Shown here: piece by piece, positions 1 through 11,821 of the stretch
Layout: each line of letters begins with the position of its first letter
Position numbering within the stretch: position 1 is the first letter of the stretch
Origin: Ophiosphaerella korrae
Taxonomy: Eukaryota; Ascomycota; Dothideomycetes; Pleosporales; Phaeosphaeriaceae
Direction: 5' to 3'
NCBI GenBank assembly: GCA_028456385.1
Contig: JALNQF010000071.1
Location: 1 to 64,000 of the forward strand
Length of the DNA stretch: 64,000 bases
Position numbers and translations under genes: made by a program
Notes under the pieces: generated by a model
The model's input: only the letters and a program-made list of their open reading frames with translations
Told to the model about the DNA's origin: nothing
Database searches by the model: none

Positions 1-316
1 CTTAATAAGGTAGTTTTAATAATTAACTAAAAAGAGTAAATAGTAGATAAAGCTATCTAAGTAAGTACTAGGTATATATACCTAGTAGCCTACTAAGCGC
101 TAACTAAAAGTAGAAAAGTAGTTAAATATTAGTAAGTTATAAACTTACTAACATATTAGTAAGTTTGTAATATTAGTAAGTTTACGATGTTAGTAAGTTG
201 CAAACTTACTAATATATTAGTAAGTTTGTAATATTAGTAAGTTTGCTATATTAGTAAGTTGTAAACTTACTAATATTAGTGCGAAAATAAAAGATATAAG
301 GGATAACTCCCTTACA
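1..316 (+). mobile_element. MITE M1, left-truncated by the window edge
   Basis: First of three copies of a non-coding, palindrome-rich element (others at 36982-37280 and 45488-45759). It holds a 22-bp perfect palindrome at 66-87 centred on GGTATATATACC, followed by hairpin units built from ATTAGTAAGTT and its complement (about 128-152, 190-212 and 250-272). It ends at CCCTTACA, matching the CCTTATA ends of the other copies. About 25 bp at the left lie outside the window. It directly abuts the LTR of element A, whose first dozen bases are missing. No coding capacity is visible. Compared with the other copies it has more hairpin units. Confidence 0.7.
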
Positions 317-764
317 CTATTATTAACTATAGGTACCTATCTTATAAGAGTTAGTAGATTAAAAGGTAATAATAAAAGTTTATATTAGAATCTATAATAA
401 CTATAAATAATAGAAGATATTTTGTAACTATCTTGTATTAGCGTTCTATAGTTAAAGGATTAAATTACTAATACTATTCTAATAATACGTATTTCTACTA
501 TCTATATAGTAATATAGTCTTAGTAACTTTATTACTTTATTTTTACTAAGATCGCGAATTTATAAATTTAATATATATTAGCTTTGTAACTTTATATTTA
601 CTAAGATCGCGAATTTATAAATTTATTACGTGTCCTAATTATAGTTAGCTTCCTAATTAAGTTTATTATCTCTTAGGTTATTACTCTACTTATCTTATAT
701 CTTGTATATAGTTAAGTGTAGACTAATTAGCTCTATCTTAATTTCTCTTATTACTACTATAACA
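317..764 (-). repeat. 3' LTR of gypsy element A
   Basis: Long terminal repeat of the main chromovirus family in minus orientation. It carries the conserved core around 'attagcgttctatag' (about 438-453) found in every LTR of this family, and ends at 764 with the degraded equivalent of GTAACA. Its variable U3-like part has two copies of a motif containing 'atcgcgaatttataaattt', the variant shared with the LTRs at 35838-36299 and 38197-38659. The first ~13 bp are missing at the MITE M1 junction. Strongly RIP-mutated. Confidence 0.7.
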
Positions 765-2895
765 ATATCTTTATAAATATTTAGTATTATAATTCTTTTT
801 TTAGTATTTTACTTATAAAGTATAAGTATTTAATTACTATATAATTTCTTTCTACTAAATTATATAAAGAGATCTACTAATAGAGCTTAAAAAAAGCTAT
901 TATTATAGCTTATAGAAGCTAAAGCTAAGTATAAGTTAACTTTTTATAAGCTAGTAAATTTTTATTATATAAAAGCTTATTATAATACTAAATTATCTAA
1001 ATAGTTTTATACTTTAAAAGCTAAGATAAACTTTAAAGATATTATAGAAGCTACTCTAGTTTCTATTATATTAGGCGCTCTTAATACCTTTTTACTTAGT
1101 ATTTATATCTTAAGTTTTACTATTTCTTATAAAGTAGCTTAATAGATTTTAATTTTATAACTCTTTTAGTTTCTTAAAGTAGTTAAAGTTATTTTTTTGT
1201 TTTTATATATTTTTTTATAGCTACTTTTTTTAATTTATACTTATTTATTTTACTAAGTAATAGTTTTTTCTATTATAGATCTAATATAATAAAAAAAAAT
1301 TTACTTTTTATTTTTTTTTATTCTTTATATATATTTACTCTATATACTAGTAGTATTATATTTTATAATATTATCTTAAGTAGTACTATATAGAATATAA
1401 AGTATATGTTTATATACTTAGTAGTCTTAGTTTAAATATAATAAGTATAACTTTTTTTTTAATTTTATATAGTTTTATATTTATATAATTTAGTTTTAAT
1501 ATTTCTTTATACTAACTATACTTTTTTCTTTTCTTTAAATTAGAGTTTCTTTCTATATTTTTTATTATAGTACTTTACTATATAATTATAATAGAATTTA
1601 GTATTTTAATTTAGTTAAGTATATATTTATTTTATTTTATTTATAAAGTTTTCTTTTCTTAGAGTTTAGTATATATTAGAATTAAATCTATAGTTTATAA
1701 AAAAAAGTAATACTTTTATTACTATATTCTTTATACTATTATATACTAACTATACTATAAGTAGTAACTATACCTAATTATTTTAATTATAGTTAGAGTA
1801 GTATCTTAAGTATTACTTTTCTATCTAGTTTATTTCTTCTAATTATTTATATATTTATAAATAGTATACTATTATTATTCTCTAAACTTTTAATATAAAT
1901 CTTATATTTTTATTTATAATAATTTTATCTAGAATACTATACTAGCTAACTATAGTTTTTAGAACCTAGTAAGTACTAACTTTTATTTTACTTTTCTTTT
2001 TATATAGTTTAAAGTATAAGTACTATATAAGTTTATTTACTATTATAAAAATTCTATTTTATTTAACTCTTAATATTAAAATTTTAAACTTAAGTAACTA
2101 TATAATAAAGTTTATTATAATAGTTTTTTAAAGTTATTCTAGTACTTTAACTAGTTATAGTATACTATATAGTATATATCTATAATATTTATTTTTATAG
2201 TATTTAGTATAATTTTATAGTCTTTTTATTTCTAGTTATTTTACTTTTAGTATATAGTAGTTTTTTAAAAGTATACTTAATATTTTTTCTATTATTTAAT
2301 ACTTATATAATAGTAGTTTATAGAATTATAATATAAATTCTTTTTAAATTCTACTTAAAATATATATTTTTCTATAAGTTTTTACTACTTTATTTTAAAT
2401 TTCTAGTTTTTTTACTTTACTAAAAGCTTTTACTATTTTTTTTTAAATCTAGTTATTTAGCTTACTACTTTTCTTCTTAAGTAATATAGCTATTCTAAGT
2501 TTATTTAAAACTAAATATCTCTTTTTATTTTTAACTAAAACTATACTAGTTATATTTACTTTTTTTTATAAATATAGTTTTTTACCTTATATATTTATTA
2601 ATTAGTTATTTTTTTCTATTATATATATAATTTTAAATTAAATATTAATAAGTATTTTTACTATTTTATATAATTTTATATAAAGTTTTTATTTTTTATA
2701 AACTATATAAAGTTTTTTTAGTTTATATAAACTTTTATTTTATATTTTACTTTTTATAAATTACTAGTATTTCTTTATTATAGATTAGATAGTTAAGTTT
2801 TACTATTTTTATTTTTTTTAGAAAAGTATTCTATTAAGTATTTTTACTTAGTTTTTTAATTTTCTTATATTAGTACTATTTTATAGACTTAGTTA
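765..2895 (-). mobile_element. Gypsy element A, 3' part (antisense ORF remnant and pol 3' end)
   Basis: Oldest layer of the block. About 780-1165 on the plus strand is the remnant of the family's antisense ORF (motif like A-K-A-K-Y-K near 910). About 1200-2890 on the minus strand is the chromodomain/integrase/RNase H end of pol. The segment stops at 2895 in RNase H coding sequence, where element C is inserted. The sequence resumes at 16968. The duplicated target AGTTA is at 2891-2895 and 16963-16967. Almost every CpA and TpG is gone. Confidence 0.75.
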
Positions 2896-3323
2896 TATAA
2901 CAAGCTACCTATTATTAACTATAAGTACTTATCTTAAAAGGGTTAGTAGATTATAAAGTAATAATAAAAGCTTAGAGGTAATCTATAATAATTATAAATA
3001 ATAGAAGATATTTTATAACTATCTTGTATTAGCGTTCTATAGTTAAAAGATTAAATTACTAATACTATCCTAATAATACGTATTTTATAGACTATATACT
3101 TATTGTAATCTATAATCTATAGTTACTAAGATTAGTAGATTATAGATTATCTTAATCTATAATCTATTAATACTAAAAGTTTATAGATTATAGATTAGTT
3201 TAGGTGTCCTAGTTATATATAGTCTCCTAATTAAGATTATTACTTTACTTATCTTATACTTTATTAGTACCTAAGTTAAAACTAATTAGTTTTATCGCGA
3301 TTCCTTCTATTATACCTATAATA
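2896..3323 (-). repeat. 3' LTR of element C
   Basis: 428-bp LTR, equal in length to its partner at 16535-16962 and very similar to it. The left end, TATAACA, is a degraded TGTAACA. The right end, CCTATAATA, is a degraded terminus. The variable part contains repeated 'taatctataatctatag' inverted units, the variant also present in D. Confidence 0.88.
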
Positions 3324-3464
3324 CTATCTCTTCTTTTAAGTAAGTCTTAGTTTACCTATCCTAGAGCTAAAGTTATTAGTCTAGTTTCTTTATTAATATA
3401 GAGTTCTTTATCCTCCTTTATACCTATTTTATCTATATATTATTACTATCTTCTTACTAATTAC

Positions 3465-4020
3465 GTGCTACGTAATAGTATTAAAATATTTCTTTATTCT
3501 TATTATACTTCTCTTAAGTTAAATCCTAAGTTTCTTCCTTATATTATTTCTATATATAATAGTAAAGCTTATAAGGCGTATATTTATATAAATATATATA
3601 GTTTTTATAATATATTTAGTATTTCTCTTTCTAAGTATACGTTTATTATACTTATTCTTACGTCTAAGCTTAATAATAATAGAGAAAGCTATTAACTAGA
3701 CTTAAAAGAAATTACTATCTTAAATTATAGAGGCTAAAGCTAAGTATAAGCGTATCTAAGAGCTTGCGTAAAGTAAGCTAGTAGAGAATTAAGCTTATTT
3801 CTCTTATCTTTATAAGATAAAGGCCTTAAATAATAAGAAATTAGCTAAGTAGTTAGTAGCTCTAGAAGCTAAAATAGATCTAGATAAGGCGTTTAGTATT
3901 ACTATAGTAGATCCTACGCTAAACGTCTCTATTATCTCTCTATTTATTATTAGTAGTGTTAGTTCTCTTAGTTTACTACTAGGTATTCTAGAGAGTTTTA
4001 ACTTTAGTAGTCTTCTAGTT
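3465..4020 (+). pseudogene. Antisense accessory ORF of element C (Cys-rich plus coiled coil)
   Basis: Lies between pol and the 3' LTR, on the strand opposite gag-pol. The first part (to ~3692) reads through a Cys/Tyr-rich segment with a Y-x2-Y spacing, followed by S-K-A-Y-K-A-Y and a short N-I/Y segment; many Tyr probably replace Cys (TGY to TAY). A second part, one frame over (~3680-4025), contains A-K-A-K-Y-K-R-I, then I-K-A-L-N-N-K-K-L-A-K, a helical stretch, and a Ser/Leu-rich tail. The same order is readable in the D, G, R and H-left copies, which argues for a real ancestral protein. No ATG survives at the 5' end. Function unknown. The Cys pattern followed by a coil resembles a degenerate zinc-binding protein, but that is inference. 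Confidence 0.5.
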
Positions 4021-4784
4021 TTTTAGAGTAATTAAGGTTATCTTCTAGTTCTTATATTTTCTCCTATAGTTATCTTTTCTTATCTATTCTTATCTATTCT
4101 ACTAAGTAATAGTTTCTTCTATTATAGAACTAGTATACTAAGATTTTCTTAACTTCTTATTCTTCTTATTCTCTATATATATCTACTTTATATACTAGTA
4201 GTTTTACCTCTTGTAGTACTTGTTCTAGTAGAGCTACGTAGAATATTAGGTATATCTTTATCTTGTTTAGTAGCTTTAATTTAAATATAACTAGTATAAC
4301 TTCCTTTTTAATCTTATATAGTTTTATCTTAACGTAGTCTAATTTTAAACTTAGTTATTTACTCTTAATATTCTTCTTTACTAACTATACTTTTTCTCTT
4401 TCTTTAAATTAAGGTCCTTCTTTATATTTCTTATTATAGTACTTAGCTATTTAATCGTGTAAGAATTCTACGTCTTATCTTAGTTAATTATATATATCTT
4501 TAAGTTTATTAGTAAAGTTTTCTCTTCTTAGAGACTAAGATATCTAATTTCTTAGTATCTAGTATATATTAGGTTTAAATCTATAGTTTATAAAGAAAAG
4601 TAATACTCTTATTACTATATTCTTTACGCTATTGTATACTAGCTATACTATAAGTAGTAGCTATACCTAATTATTCTAATTGTAGTTAAGGTAGTATCTT
4701 AAGTATTATTCTACTATCTAATTTATTTATTCTAACTATCTATCTATCTATAGGTAATATACTATAGATATTATATACTATATT
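3950..4784 (-). pseudogene. Element C gag-pol, 3' portion (chromodomain and integrase C-terminus)
   Basis: The C-terminal end of the C polyprotein, read on the minus strand from 4784 to about 3950. It covers the end of integrase and the chromodomain-like tail and is separated from the rest by the insertion of D at 4785. Removing D plus one ATATT copy restores a collinear sequence matching G and R at the same place. Stop codons are all TAG/TAA, consistent with transition mutation. Confidence 0.75.
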
Positions 4785-5213
4785 TGTTACAGGTGTAACA
4801 GAAGAAATCGAGATAGAACTAATTAGTCCTAACTTAGTTACTAATAAAGTATAGGACGAGCAAGGTAATAATCTTAATTAGGAAATAACACACAACTAGG
4901 ATATATAGACTAATCTATAATCTATAGACTCTTAGTAGCTATAGATTATAGATTAGGACGATCTATAATCTATTTATCTTAGTAGCTATAGATTATAGAT
5001 TACAAAGAGTATATAGTTAGTAGGATACGCATTATTAGGATAGTATTAGTAATTTAATCCTTTAACTATAGAACGCTAATACAAGACAGTTACAAAATAT
5101 CTTCTATTGTTTATAGTTATTATAGATTACCCCTAAGCTTTTACTATTACCTTGTAATCTACTAACCCCCTTTAAGACAGGTACCTATAGTCGACAATAG
5201 GAGGCCTATAACA
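4785..5213 (+). repeat. 5' LTR of element D
   Basis: Begins TGTTACAGG and ends CCTATAACA, with 429 bp matching the 3' copy in length. It contains inverted 'aatctataatctatag' units and the family-wide core 'agaacgctaatacaag' (around 5070). The sequence after it, CCTTGCTAATTTAG, is the position expected for the primer binding site but lacks the usual TGG start. Confidence 0.9.
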
Positions 5214-5274
5214 CCTTGCTAATTTAGTTATTATAAGAAGCGAAGCGTAAATAGCGCGCAGTCTAGCTAACACA

Positions 5275-8200
5275 ATAGTAGAAAGTTTAACTAAAATAAG
5301 TAAAGCCCCTAAGAGTAGTTATAAGTCTAATAGTACTATATAGGAAACAATTAAGGACTAAATTAACAACTTAATCTTAGATAAGGAAGATATAAAAATA
5401 GTAATTAACGCCTTAGAAACGTAGAACAAAGAACTATAGAATTACGCGAAACAAAACAAGGTATAGATTAAAGCTATTATTAAAGGATAGAATTAGATAG
5501 AGTTAATTATACAACGTCTAGTAATAAGTACTATAAAGAAGCTACTAAAGATACCTATCCTTAAGAAGTTTAATAGAATAAGGGAGAAACTAAGACCTTT
5601 TATAGCCTTAGTACAACTCTAGATAGATATACAAGTACTACACTTTAACATAGAAGAAAAGAAAGTAATATATATTAGATTATATCTTAAAGAAGACGCG
5701 ATAAGATAGTATAAACCTTACTAGATAGATTATACAACGTACTCTCTAATAACCTAGAAGGATAAAACTAGAGCTATTTTTAGAAGTTACAAGTACTTTA
5801 CTAAACAAATACGAGCAGCATTTAGGGACACAGACGTTACCTAATAAGCTAAAGAATAGCTAGAAAAGCTTATATAGACCTAGAGTATTCCTAAGTATAT
5901 ATTATAATTTAAATAACTATCCTAAAACATAGAATAGAATAAGTTAGTATTAATGTTACAATTTAAACAAGGATTAAACTCAAAAATCTAATATAAGATA
6001 ATACATATAGAGAAACCAAGGACACTAGAAGCCCTAAAGTAGTAGGTAATACAAATTAACAACAATCTTTAAGAATAGAAGAAGAATAAGTATAGTAACT
6101 AAACTAGGAACTAAGATACTAGAGATCCTATAATCCTTAATGCAAATAAGGATAAGAAGAAGAAAAAGAATAAAGACTTTACGTACTTTAACTATAGTAA
6201 ACTAGGCTACTATGTAAAAGACTACTAATCTAAAAAGAAGAAAGATATAGTATACTATAAATATAGGAAACTAGGACACTTTATAAATAGCTGTAAAAAT
6301 AAAGACTACAAGAAAGACAAGGAAGCTTAGTTAAAGATAATAGAGAAAAAGAAGGAAGCACTACAAGTATAGGCTAAACCTTAAGAGAAAGTAGCTAGGA
6401 GTAAAGAAATACAATACGTAATACTCTATTAGACCTTTTGTTATAAAGATAACTACTATATATATCTTTTTAGTAAGTAGGGAGTAGGATATTTCTTATA
6501 ATAGAGAAATAGAGTAGTAGTAATAAAAGAAAGAATAAAAGCTTAGCTAAAAGAGATAGCTTAAGTAATAGACCTACTAATAGAAGATTTAGAAGGGGAA
6601 GAGCTCCTAGTACTATTAATCTAGGCTAATAGACTAGCACTAGATAAAGAGACTACTATAGCTCCCTCTAAAGGACTATAAAGAAGTAAGAGATAAGTTA
6701 GTATAAGAGATATAGAGTATACCTAGCTAACAATATATAGTTATAATAGCTATACTATAATAGATATAGAGGAACAAAACAAAGAATAGAAGTTTATTTA
6801 GAAATACTTACTAGTTATAAGTATAGAGGAAGCGTACAAAGACTAGAAAGAACGCAATCCTAAAGAAATAAAGTTTATACTATTTTAAGAATAGATAAAG
6901 TAATATATAGTTATAGTAGGAAGAATACCTATATAAAAAGAATAGTAATACCTTATAAGAGAGACGTAATAGATTAACAAAGCCTATATACTAAGAGTAC
7001 TAATAGTATACTATATCCTAATAATAGATACACCTAATAGAAGTAAATACTAAGAGGGGGATAATAAAATAATAGACCTAAAACACCTAGTATACTTTAA
7101 AGTATTATAGATATTATACCTAGACAAGAATTATATTATATATAGAAACTCTAAAGTAAACAACAACGTATAGCTTATAAGGAGAAGAGGCTATAACTAC
7201 ACAAAAGTAATTATAGTAGAAGACATCTAAGGATAAGAAATAATCCTAGAAGATAGATATATAGTAGTAAGACCTAGCCTAAAATTATCTAAGAAATACG
7301 TCTAAGGAGGACTATAGTATAAATATATATACGATAAGTGTCTAAAATATAAAGAATATAAACTTAAAGTAGGCCTATAGCCCTAGAAAAACAGACAATT
7401 TAATAAATTACTAAAGTAAGAAAAGCTAGAAGGTATAAGAGGCCTACACATTATAAAAATAAGTATATACTAAAGAAAGAAAGTATAATTAATAATTAAT
7501 AGTAGAGCTATAAGAAACTTTATATTAAAGAAGTTTATAGAAACATAGGGAATAAAGTATATAACGAAGAAATACCCTTAATAACTAAGTATAATTAAAG
7601 GAAAACTATTCTAAGAACCTATACAGTTTAAGATAGTACCCTTAATACTAAAGTTAGAAGGACTAGAAATCTAGAATATAGTTATAGATATAACGATAAT
7701 CGATAATAAACAAGATATAATATTAGGTATACTATAGTTATAGATAACTAACCTACACATTAATTAGAAAATAGGAAAAATTAGTTATAATAAAACAGAT
7801 ATACTAAAAGCTAATATAAGCACCTACAAGGGAGAATTCCTAGAAGAATATAAGAAATAGGAAAAGTAGCTTATAGAACTAGAAGATTACCTTCTAAAAT
7901 ACTAACTATAGGACTTAGCAATAGAACTAGAAGAAGAAAAGAATGTAAAATAGAGTCTAGTCTACTAAAAAATAGAAGAAGAATCTAAGATTAAACGATT
8001 ATTTATATAAAATATAATAAAGAAAGGATAGATAAGAGAATCTAAATCCTTAGTAGTATATAGATTAATATTTATAGATAAAAAAGGGATAAGTAATAAA
8101 AGACCCTACGTAGATTTTAGAAAAACTAACGCAATTATAAACAAGAACTAATACCTACTACTACAAATAGATAAAATATAAAATAGGCTACAAAGAGTAA

Positions 8201-10743
8201 AGATCTTTACGAAACTAGATATATAAAATGTATACTACTAGATTAGAATTAAGAAAGGAGATAAGTAGAAAATAGCGTTTAGAATACAATATAGACTATA
8301 CAAATACTTAGTTATACTATTTAGTTTAATAAACGCACTAGTAGCATTCTAGGAGAGAATTAATATAGTACTAAGAGAATACTTAGACATATTTATATTC
8401 GCGTACTTAGACAATATCCTTATATTCTTAGAAATAGAGGAAGAATACGTGTAACATATATATAAAGTGCTAAAGAAACTAGTAGAAGCTAAAATATTCC
8501 TTAAGATAAGAAAATACGAGTTCTATACAAAGGAAATAGATTTCCTTAGATTTATTATTAAACTAGGAAAAATCAAGATTAACCTAGAAAAGATTAACTT
8601 AATTAACGAATAGCTAACACTAAAGAACCTAAAAGAGGTATAGTAATTTTATAGGCTAGCTAACTTTTATAGAAAGTTAATAGTAAGATACTCTAAAGAT
8701 ATAGAGCTAATTACAAGACTTATAAAAAAAGATACGCTATTTAAATAGATAAAGGAATACGATAAGGCATTTAAAAGAATAAAAAAGAAGTTTATAGAAA
8801 ACCTAGTTATTAGAATATATAACCTAGAACTACTAGCAATAGTAAAAACAGACGCATTAAACTTAGTCTATAGAATAGTACTAATATAAGAAGACCTAGA
8901 GACTAAAAAAGAATACTTAGTTAAATACTTCTCTAAAAAGATAAAAATAGTAGAACTTAATTACCTAATCTATAACAAAGAGATACTAGTAATTTATAAA
9001 GTATTTAAATAATAGAGAGTATACCTATAAAGAGTAAAGTACTAGATAAAAGTTTATATAGACTATAAGAATCTTATAGGATTTATAATAAACAAAGAGC
9101 TATTATAATACTATACAAGATAGTAGGAGTTTCTATTAACATTTAATATAGAAATAATATATACAAAAGGGAAAGATAACTAATTTATAGACGCTCTAAG
9201 TAGAAGACTAGATTTACAAGAAGAAGTAAGCGCTACTAGTATAGTTCTAGTTAAGAACAAGGAAAGATATTTAGTCCTAAATATACCTAAGATAGCTATA
9301 ACACTTAAGAGGACAAGTAACGAGCTAAATAAATAGATTTAGAAAATAATACAAGAAGTATCTAAAGAAATAGAGAAACTTAAAATCTAAGACAGATTTA
9401 TATAAGTATATAGAAGAATATATATTCTAGGAAAAATTTAAAGGGAATTTATACAACAATTCTATAAATTACTAGTACATAGTTACTAAGGTATTAAAAA
9501 AATATTAGATAGACTACTACAAGACTACTATATTCTAAAAGTAAGATAACTAGTAATAGAGGTACTACAAGACTATATAGAATATTAAAAGAATAAATAC
9601 AATAGATATATACTATATAGAATACTATAACTAGTAGAAGTACTAAGATAACTATAGGGAGTTATTATAATAGACTTTATTACAAAGTTACCTAAGTCTA
9701 AAGACCTAATATTAGGAGTTAAGTATAATAGAATCCTAATAATAGTTAATAAGCTTACAAAGTATATATACTTTAGGCTATATAAAGAGAAGAGTAAGAT
9801 AGAAGTTACTATATATTAGGTTATAGGAACTATAATTAGTTAATATAGACTACTAGATAAGATTATTATAGATAGAGATATACAATTTATATTAAAACTA
9901 TAGGGAACGATAATAGTGTAATTAGGAATACAGTACGTAATGTCTATAGTATATCGCTTATAAATAGATAGATAATTAGAATAAATAAATTAGATAGTAG
10001 AATAGTACTTAAGATACTACCTTAACTACAACTAGAACAATTAGGTATAGTTACTACTTATAGCATAGTTAGCATATAATAGCGCAAAGAATATAGTAAT
10101 AAGAGTATTACCTTTCTTTGCAAACTATAGATTTAAGCCTAATATATACTAAATACTAAGAGAATAAATATCTTAGTCCCTAAAAGGAGAAAACTTTACT
10201 AATAGACTTAGAGATATATATAACTAACTAAGATAAGATATAAAGTTCCTATATAATTAAATAGCGAAGTACTATAACAAGAAGTATAAAGAAGGACTCT
10301 AATTTAGAGACAGAAAAAGAGTATAGTTAGTACAAAAGAATATTAAAAGTAAACAACCTAGTTTAAAATTAGACTATGTTAAGATAAGACTATACAAAAT
10401 TAAGAAAGAAGTTACACTAGTTATATTTAAATTAAAGCTACTAAACAAGATAAAAATATACTTAACATTCTATATAGCCTTACTAGAACAAGTACTATAA
10501 AATATAGAACTACTAGTGTATAAAGTAGACACGTATAGAGAATAAGAAGAATAGGAAGTTAAGAAAATCCTAGTACACTAGTTCTATAATAGAAAAAACT
10601 ACTATATAGTAGAATAGATAGGTATAGACAAAAAAGGACAACTATAGGAGAAAATATAGGAACTAGAGGATAATCTTAATTACTCTAAGAAACTAGAGGA
10701 GTTCTAAAGTTAAAACCCTCTAGAACGCCTAGTAGTAAACTAA
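5275..10743 (+). pseudogene. Gag-pol polyprotein of element D (RIP-inactivated)
   Basis: One uninterrupted reading frame of about 1,822 codons if TAG/TAA are read as mutated Gln/Trp. Domains in order: gag; two CCHC knuckles at 6184-6294 with Cys now Tyr; protease D-S-G-A-T as N-S-R-A-I at 7498; a later protease motif I-L-G-I at 7719; RT with Y-L-D-N at 8404-8415; RNase H T-D-A at 8848; D-A-L-S-R-R at 9190; integrase zinc-finger H at 9478; catalytic D9673, D9871 and E9979, with 35 residues between the last two; chromodomain at about 10530-10700. All these sit in the same frame as the gag start, so no gag/pol frameshift is needed. The start codon is probably a mutated ATG (ATA at 5275). It encoded the replication proteins of a Ty3/gypsy chromovirus and is now non-functional. 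Confidence 0.9.
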
Positions 10744-10744
10744 G

Positions 10745-11280
10745 AGAACTAATATTACTAATAATAGATAGAGAGATAATAGAGACGTCTAGCGTAGGAC
10801 CTACTATAGCAACACTAAACGCCTTATCTAGATCTAGCTTAGCTTCTAGAGCTACTAACTACTTAGCTAATTTCTTATTATTTAAGGCCTTTATTTTATA
10901 AAGACAAGAGAGATAAGCTTAATTCTCTACTAGCTTACTCTACGTAAGCTCTTAGATACGCTTACGCTTAGCTTTAGCCTCTATAATTTAAGATAGTAAT
11001 TTCTCTTAAGTCTAGTTAATAGCTTTCTCTATTATTATTAAGCCTAGATACAAGAATAAGTATAATAAACGTACACTTAGAAAGAGAAACACTAGATACG
11101 TTATAAGAACTACGTATATTTGTATAAATATATACTTTATAAGCTTTACTATTATTTGTAGAAATAATACAAAGAAGGGATTTAGGATTTAATTTAAGAG
11201 AAGTACAATAAAAACAAGGAAATATTTTAATACTATTGCGTAGTACGCGATTAGTAAGGAGGTAGTAATAACGTGTAGAT
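10745..11280 (-). pseudogene. Antisense accessory ORF of element D
   Basis: Read on the minus strand. An N-terminal part contains F-P-C-F-Y-C-T-S-L-K-L and a later C-I-I-S, preserving several cysteines lost in C, followed by S-K-A-Y-K-V-Y. After a one-base frame change it continues with A-K-A-K-R-K-R-I, then Y-K-I-K-A-L-N-N-K-K-L and a helical region ending in a Ser/Leu-rich tail. It is collinear with the ORFs at 3465-4020 and 24519-25170. The frame change could be an indel or a lost small intron. Function unknown; a Cys-rich metal-binding head plus coiled coil is the best description. Confidence 0.5.
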
Positions 11281-11387
11281 AAAATAGTTATAAGGGAGGA
11301 TAAAGAACTCTACATTAACAAAGAAACTAGACTAATAACTCTAGCTCTAGAATAGGAGAACTAGGACCTACCTAGAAGAAGAGATAG

Positions 11388-11816
11388 TGTTACAGGTATA
11401 ACAGAAGAAATCAAGATAGAACTAATTAGTCTTAACTTAGTTACTAACGAAGTATAAGACGAGTAAGGTAATAATCTTAATTAGGAAATAACACACAATT
11501 AGGATATATAGACTAATCTATAATCTATAGACTCTTAGTAGCTATAGATTATAGATTAGGACAATTTATAATCTGTTTATCTTAGTAGCTATAGATTATA
11601 GATTACGAGGAGTATATAGTTAGTAGGATGCGTATTATTAGGATAGTATTAGTAATTTAATCCTTTAACTACAGAACGCTAATACAAGATAGTTACAAAA
11701 CATCTTCTATTATTTATAGTTATTATAGATTACTCCTAAGCTTTTACTATTACCTTGTAATCTACTAACCTCCTTTAAGACAGGCACCTATAGTTAACGA
11801 TAGGAGGCCCGTAATA
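11388..11816 (+). repeat. 3' LTR of element D
   Basis: 429 bp, starting TGTTACAGG directly after a purine tract and ending GTAATA at 11816. Its near-identity with the 5' LTR at 4785-5213 indicates a single insertion event followed by limited mutation. Confidence 0.9.
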
Positions 11817-11821
11817 ATATT

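Larger units (their letters stand above)
4785..11816 (+). mobile_element. Gypsy chromovirus element D, complete 7,032-bp copy nested in C
   Basis: Both LTRs are 429 bp (4785-5213 and 11388-11816) and the target duplication ATATT is exact (4780-4784 and 11817-11821). It is the clearest copy of the main family on the plus strand. The internal region (5214-11387) holds one long gag-pol frame and an antisense ORF. A purine-rich tract ending GAAGAGATAG immediately precedes the 3' LTR. CpA is well retained on the plus strand while TpG is almost absent, so the mutation is strand-biased. It is one of the youngest layers, being inside C, which is inside A. Confidence 0.93.

Noticed and set aside
120..275. 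Regularly spaced AGTAAGTT repeats, reminiscent of a CRISPR array or iterons
   Set aside because: The repeats are palindromic pieces of a MITE present in three places; there are no unique spacers and the genome is eukaryotic.
3324..11387. Very frequent in-frame TAG, which could suggest stop-codon reassignment
   Set aside because: Stops are explained by C-to-T/G-to-A at CpA/TpG, occur only in repeats and next to them, and the reductase uses the standard code normally.
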